Below the pieces are notes generated by a model. It saw nothing but the letters and a program-made list of their open reading frames with translations, was not told where the DNA came from and did not search any database. 8,022 nt of DNA, taken from assembly GCA_945827465.1 (NCBI GenBank), contig CALZOH010000150.1, forward strand, positions 1-8,022. The letters run 5' to 3'. How positions within the stretch are numbered: position 1 is the stretch's first letter; each line of letters opens with the position of its first letter. This DNA is from an uncultured Prevotellaceae bacterium. GTDB taxonomy: Bacteria; Bacteroidota; Bacteroidia; Bacteroidales; Bacteroidaceae. A program made the translations under genes and the position numbers. This document shows, piece by piece, positions 5,196 to 8,022 of the stretch.

Positions 5196-7736
5196 ATGGA
5201 AGAGAGAAAGTATTTCACCTATGATGAGGCCTTCAAGGAGTCCTTGAAGTATTTTGACGGCGACGAGTTGGCCGCTCGCGTATGGGTCAACAAGTATGCC
5301 TTGAAAGATTCTTTCGGAAACATTTATGAGCAGTCTCCGGCTGATATGCATTGGCGGATTGCCAACGAAATTGCCCGTATCGAATCGAAGTATGAGAACC
5401 CCTTGAGCGCAGATCAGATTTTTGAACTGTTGGATCATTTCCGTTACATTATTCCTGCCGGAAGTCCGATGACGGGCATCGGAAATCAGTTCCAGATTGC
5501 CTCCCTCTCGAATTGCTTCGTGATTGGTCTTGATGGCAACTCGGATTCTTACGGTGCCATTATGAAAATTGATGAAGAGCAGGTGCAGTTGATGAAGCGT
5601 CGCGGAGGCGTGGGTCACGACCTCTCCGATATTCGTCCGAAGGGTTCGCCGGTGAAGAATTCGGCGTTGACTTCTACCGGATTGGTTCCGTTTATGGAGC
5701 GTTACAGCAATTCTACCCGTGAGGTGGCTCAGGATGGCAGACGCGGAGCCTTGATGCTTTCGGTAAGTATCAAGCATCCCGATTCAGAGGCTTTCATTGA
5801 TGCCAAGATGGAAGAGGGAAAAATTACCGGAGCCAATGTGTCGGTAAAAATCGACGATGAGTTTATGCGTGCCGTTGAGGCTGAAGCTTCTTATGAGCAG
5901 CAATTCCCCATCAGTGGCGACCACCCTATTTTCAATAAGACGATTGATGCCAAGACGCTTTGGAAGAAAATCATTCACAATGCTTGGAAGTCGGCAGAAC
6001 CCGGAGTACTTTTCTGGGATACCATTATTCGCGAGTCTGTGCCCGACTGTTATGCCGATTTGGGCTACAAGACGGTTTCGACCAATCCGTGCGGTGAAAT
6101 TCCTTTGTGTCCTTACGACAGTTGTCGATTGTTGGCGCTCAACCTGTATTCGTATGTCGACAATCCGTTTACCCCGCAGGCTACCTTCAACTTCGAGAAG
6201 TTCAGGAAGCATGTCATGGTGGCTCAGCGCATCATGGACGACATCATTGATTTGGAGCAGGAAAAGATTCAGGCCATCTTGGCTAAGATTGACAGCGATC
6301 CGCAGGACGACGAGACCAAGTTTACGGAATACAGCCTTTGGAAGAAAATTGACCGCAAGTGCGAAGAAGGACGTCGCACGGGTGTGGGCATTACCGCCGA
6401 GGGTGATATGCTGGCAGCCATGAACCTGCGTTATGGCACTACGGAGGCTACCGACTTTGCCGTTCAGGTGCAACGGGCTCTGGCTTTGGCCGCCTATCGT
6501 TCTTCTGTCATCATGGCAAAAGAGCGTGGAGCCTTCAAACTTTTCGACGTTAATCGCGAGAAGGATAATCCGTTTATCAACCGTTTGCGGGAGGCCGACC
6601 CTGAGCTTTATGAGATGATGAAGCAGTATGGTCGTCGCAACATTGCCTGCCTCACCATTGCGCCTACCGGTACCACCAGTTTGATGACCCAGACCACCAG
6701 CGGTATCGAACCCGTGTTTATGGCTGTCTATAAGCGTCGTCGCAAGGTCAATCCCAACGATCCCAAAGTTCACATCGATTACGTTGACGAGTCGGGCGAT
6801 GCTTTTGAAGAATACATCGTTTATCATCAGAAGTTCCTGACGTGGATGAAAGCCAATGGCTATGATGTAGAGAAGAATTATACGCAGGAAGAACTGGATG
6901 AGTTATTGTCACACTCGCCTTATCACAAGGCAACGGCCAACGACGTCGATTGGGTGGAAAAGGTACGAATGCAAGGTGCTATTCAGAAGTGGGTGGACCA
7001 CTCCATTAGTGTGACCGTGAATCTGCCCAACGATATTACCGAAGAAGTTGTGAACGAAATCTACATCACGGCCTGGAAGAGCGGATGCAAGGGTTGCACC
7101 ATCTATCGCGACGGTAGCCGTTCGGGCGTGATGATTGAGGTGAAGAAGAAGGATAAGCCTGAAATGCCCTACTGCAAACAGCCCGAAGTGACTGAAACTC
7201 GCCCTGAATCGTTGGAGTGTGACGTGGTACGGTTCCAGAACAACAAGGAGAAGTGGGTGGCTTTCGTCGGATTGCTCGACGGTTATCCTTATGAAATCTT
7301 TACCGGTTTGCAAGATGACGATGAAGGTATCGTTCTGCCTAAGTCGGTAACCAAAGGTCGCATTATCAAGAAGGCTTGCGAGGACGGAACCAAACGTTAT
7401 GACTTCCAGTTTGAGAACAAGCGCGGCTATAAAACTACGGTTGAAGGTCTTTCAGAGAAGTTCAACAAAGAGTATTGGAACTATGCCAAGTTGATCTCTG
7501 GCGTGCTCCGTTACAGAATGCCCGTTGAGCGCGTTATCAAATTGGTCAGCTCGCTTCAATTGGGAGACGAAAATATCAATACGTGGAAAAATGGTGTGGA
7601 ACGTGCTCTGAAAAAGTATATCAAAGACGGTACCAAAGCTTCCGGCCAGATATGTCCTAATTGTGGTCACGAATCGTTGATTTATCAAGAGGGCTGCCTG
7701 ATTTGCAAGAATTGCGGTGCATCTCGTTGCGGTTAA
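5196..7736 (+). CDS. nrdJ: Adenosylcobalamin-dependent ribonucleotide reductase (class II)
   Basis: Encodes 846 residues. It reduces ribonucleotides to deoxyribonucleotides, generating its thiyl radical from adenosylcobalamin, so no separate radical subunit or oxygen is needed. The catalytic set is intact: C107 in SLSNCFV and C310 in YDSCRLLALNLY form the redox pair; N297-P-C299-G-E301 supplies the thiyl cysteine with its Asn and Glu partners. The 11-residue gap from C299 to C310 matches well-studied class II enzymes. CLTIAPTGTTSLM (485-497) is the conserved phosphate-binding segment, and GCKGCTIYRDGSRSGV (630-645) ends the catalytic barrel. Residues about 668-790 look like the TSCPD-type domain found in long NrdJ proteins. 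The tail carries CPNC (820-823), CLIC (834-837), C840 and C845, a zinc-ribbon-like cysteine cluster probably involved in active-site re-reduction. The N-terminus lacks an ATP-cone, so overall-activity control by dATP is not expected. The ATG fits the promoter 45 nt upstream, and a strong terminator follows. Confidence 0.97.
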   Translation: MEERKYFTYDEAFKESLKYFDGDELAARVWVNKYALKDSFGNIYEQSPADMHWRIANEIARIESKYENPLSADQIFELLDHFRYIIPAGSPMTGIGNQFQIASLSNCFVIGLDGNSDSYGAIMKIDEEQVQLMKRRGGVGHDLSDIRPKGSPVKNSALTSTGLVPFMERYSNSTREVAQDGRRGALMLSVSIKHPDSEAFIDAKMEEGKITGANVSVKIDDEFMRAVEAEASYEQQFPISGDHPIFNKTIDAKTLWKKIIHNAWKSAEPGVLFWDTIIRESVPDCYADLGYKTVSTNPCGEIPLCPYDSCRLLALNLYSYVDNPFTPQATFNFEKFRKHVMVAQRIMDDIIDLEQEKIQAILAKIDSDPQDDETKFTEYSLWKKIDRKCEEGRRTGVGITAEGDMLAAMNLRYGTTEATDFAVQVQRALALAAYRSSVIMAKERGAFKLFDVNREKDNPFINRLREADPELYEMMKQYGRRNIACLTIAPTGTTSLMTQTTSGIEPVFMAVYKRRRKVNPNDPKVHIDYVDESGDAFEEYIVYHQKFLTWMKANGYDVEKNYTQEELDELLSHSPYHKATANDVDWVEKVRMQGAIQKWVDHSISVTVNLPNDITEEVVNEIYITAWKSGCKGCTIYRDGSRSGVMIEVKKKDKPEMPYCKQPEVTETRPESLECDVVRFQNNKEKWVAFVGLLDGYPYEIFTGLQDDDEGIVLPKSVTKGRIIKKACEDGTKRYDFQFENKRGYKTTVEGLSEKFNKEYWNYAKLISGVLRYRMPVERVIKLVSSLQLGDENINTWKNGVERALKKYIKDGTKASGQICPNCGHESLIYQEGCLICKNCGASRCG

Positions 7737-7785
7737 CCCTCATCCCTGATTGACGAACCGGTTTCAAGTGTTCGTTCATACACTC

Positions 7786-7829
7786 AAAAGCCATTCGGCA
7801 TTCACCATCGGTGGGCCGGATGGCTTTTT
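7786..7829 (+). terminator. Strong intrinsic terminator of nrdJ
   Basis: AAAAGCCATTCGGC (7786-7799) pairs with GCCGGATGGCTTTT (7815-7828) over 14 positions, 13 Watson-Crick plus one G-U, followed by a T. Inside the loop, CACC (7803-7806) pairs with GGTG (7810-7813) around ATC, extending the helix. The stem's A run and T run make it potentially bidirectional. It starts 49 nt after the nrdJ stop, and nrdJ appears to be monocistronic. Confidence 0.9.
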
Positions 7830-7904
7830 CGGTTAATGGAGAAGAAGAGGCAGGCATTCAACTATAATTTGCTCGCCGCCATCATTTCCCGTTCGCCCAC
7901 ATCA
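7830..7904. other. Non-coding stretch between terminator and REP pair
   Basis: No gene, promoter or RNA is supported here. The only structure is CGCCC (7894-7898), which can pair with GGGCG (7905-7909) at the start of the first REP palindrome, offering an alternative fold to that hairpin. Confidence 0.5.
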
Positions 7905-7928
7905 GGGCGTATGCGATACGCCCCTACA
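7905..7928 (-). repeat. REP-like palindrome, copy 1 (inverted)
   Basis: GGGCGTAT (7905-7912), loop GCG, ATACGCCC (7916-7923) is a perfect 8-bp hairpin, followed by CTACA. On the minus strand this reads GTAG immediately 5' of the hairpin, the arrangement described for bacterial REP elements linked to RAYT (REP-associated Y1 tyrosine) transposases. Bases 7906-7928 are the exact reverse complement of 8000-8022. Confidence 0.8.
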
Positions 7929-7999
7929 GTTTACGGCGAAAAACAAGATATAAAACGGAACGACCCTTCACCGTATCCCCAGCGAACAAAAGGTAAATA

Positions 8000-8022
8000 T
8001 GTAGGGGCGTATCGCATACGCC
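8000..8022 (+). repeat. REP-like palindrome, copy 2 (cut by window end)
   Basis: Starts with T, then GTAG (8001-8004), then GGGCGTAT (8005-8012, sharing one G with GTAG if counted from 8004), loop CGC and ATACGCC running off the edge at 8022. It matches copy 1 in inverse orientation over all 23 visible bases. One further C beyond the window would complete the palindrome. The 71-bp spacer between the copies begins with TTTAC (7930-7934) and ends with GTAAA (7993-7997), continuing the inverted symmetry imperfectly. Confidence 0.8.

Noticed and set aside
5857..6423. A 188-codon plus-strand frame inside nrdJ
   Set aside because: It is an alternate frame of the conserved NrdJ catalytic core, its product is Arg/Ser-rich with no family motif, and there is no frameshift signal in nrdJ.
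5784..6827. A 347-codon minus-strand open frame opposite nrdJ
   Set aside because: It lies wholly antisense to an unmistakable nrdJ, and its translation shows no domain motif. Such frames arise when the sense gene avoids the codons that read as stops in the opposite frame. The same applies to 5190-5777 and 6909-7313.
7756..7763. Palindrome AACCGGTT just after nrdJ
   Set aside because: An isolated 8-bp palindrome with no repeat, promoter or second copy nearby; chance is enough to explain it.
7657..7857. A 66-codon minus-strand frame across the nrdJ 3' end and terminator
   Set aside because: It overlaps the zinc-ribbon coding end of nrdJ and the terminator stem, has no promoter element, and shows no protein features.
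7905..8022. CRISPR array
   Set aside because: The two copies are in inverted, not direct, orientation, with only one 71-bp spacer and no cas gene nearby.

Overview
The window looks like a chromosomal segment from a Bacteroidales member (Bacteroides/Phocaeicola/Parabacteroides/Prevotella-like). Three things support this. Upstream regions carry the Bacteroidetes -7 element TAnnTTTG, once with a TTTG -33 box exactly 19 bp away, and start codons lack strong Shine-Dalgarno sequences. There is a lipoprotein with an acidic stretch just after the lipid-bearing cysteine, as in Bacteroidetes surface-exported lipoproteins. There is also a two-domain DUF2027-type/Smr protein typical of this order. The genus cannot be fixed from the sequence alone.

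Layout: 1-167 is non-coding apart from an 8-bp inverted repeat that may end the first gene. 168-2204 (minus) encodes a large FAS1 (fasciclin) lipoprotein with its own -7 element. 2205-2338 is a short spacer filled by two adjacent hairpins and that promoter. 2339-4823 (minus) is a compact three-gene cluster, transcribed nitroreductase > DUF2027/Smr protein > GNAT acetyltransferase, with gaps of only 30 and 25 bp. 4824-5195 is a 372-bp AT-rich divergent intergenic region with a repeated GAAAAC-centred motif and a near-ideal Bacteroidetes promoter. 5196-7736 (plus) is nrdJ, the adenosylcobalamin-dependent class II ribonucleotide reductase. 7737-8022 holds a strong intrinsic terminator and, at the window edge, two inverted copies of a REP-like palindrome.

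Functionally this is mostly housekeeping. NrdJ makes deoxyribonucleotides without oxygen and needs vitamin B12. The divergent cluster encodes an FMN oxidoreductase, a probable nucleic-acid-acting Smr protein and a small acetyltransferase; no shared pathway is evident. The fasciclin lipoprotein is probably an adhesion or surface-matrix component. No CRISPR array, tRNA, rRNA, phage gene or transposase was seen. The parts least explained by ordinary annotation are the REP doublet at 7905-8022 and the repeated motif cluster upstream of nrdJ. I found no convincing evidence of a wholly new multi-gene system.
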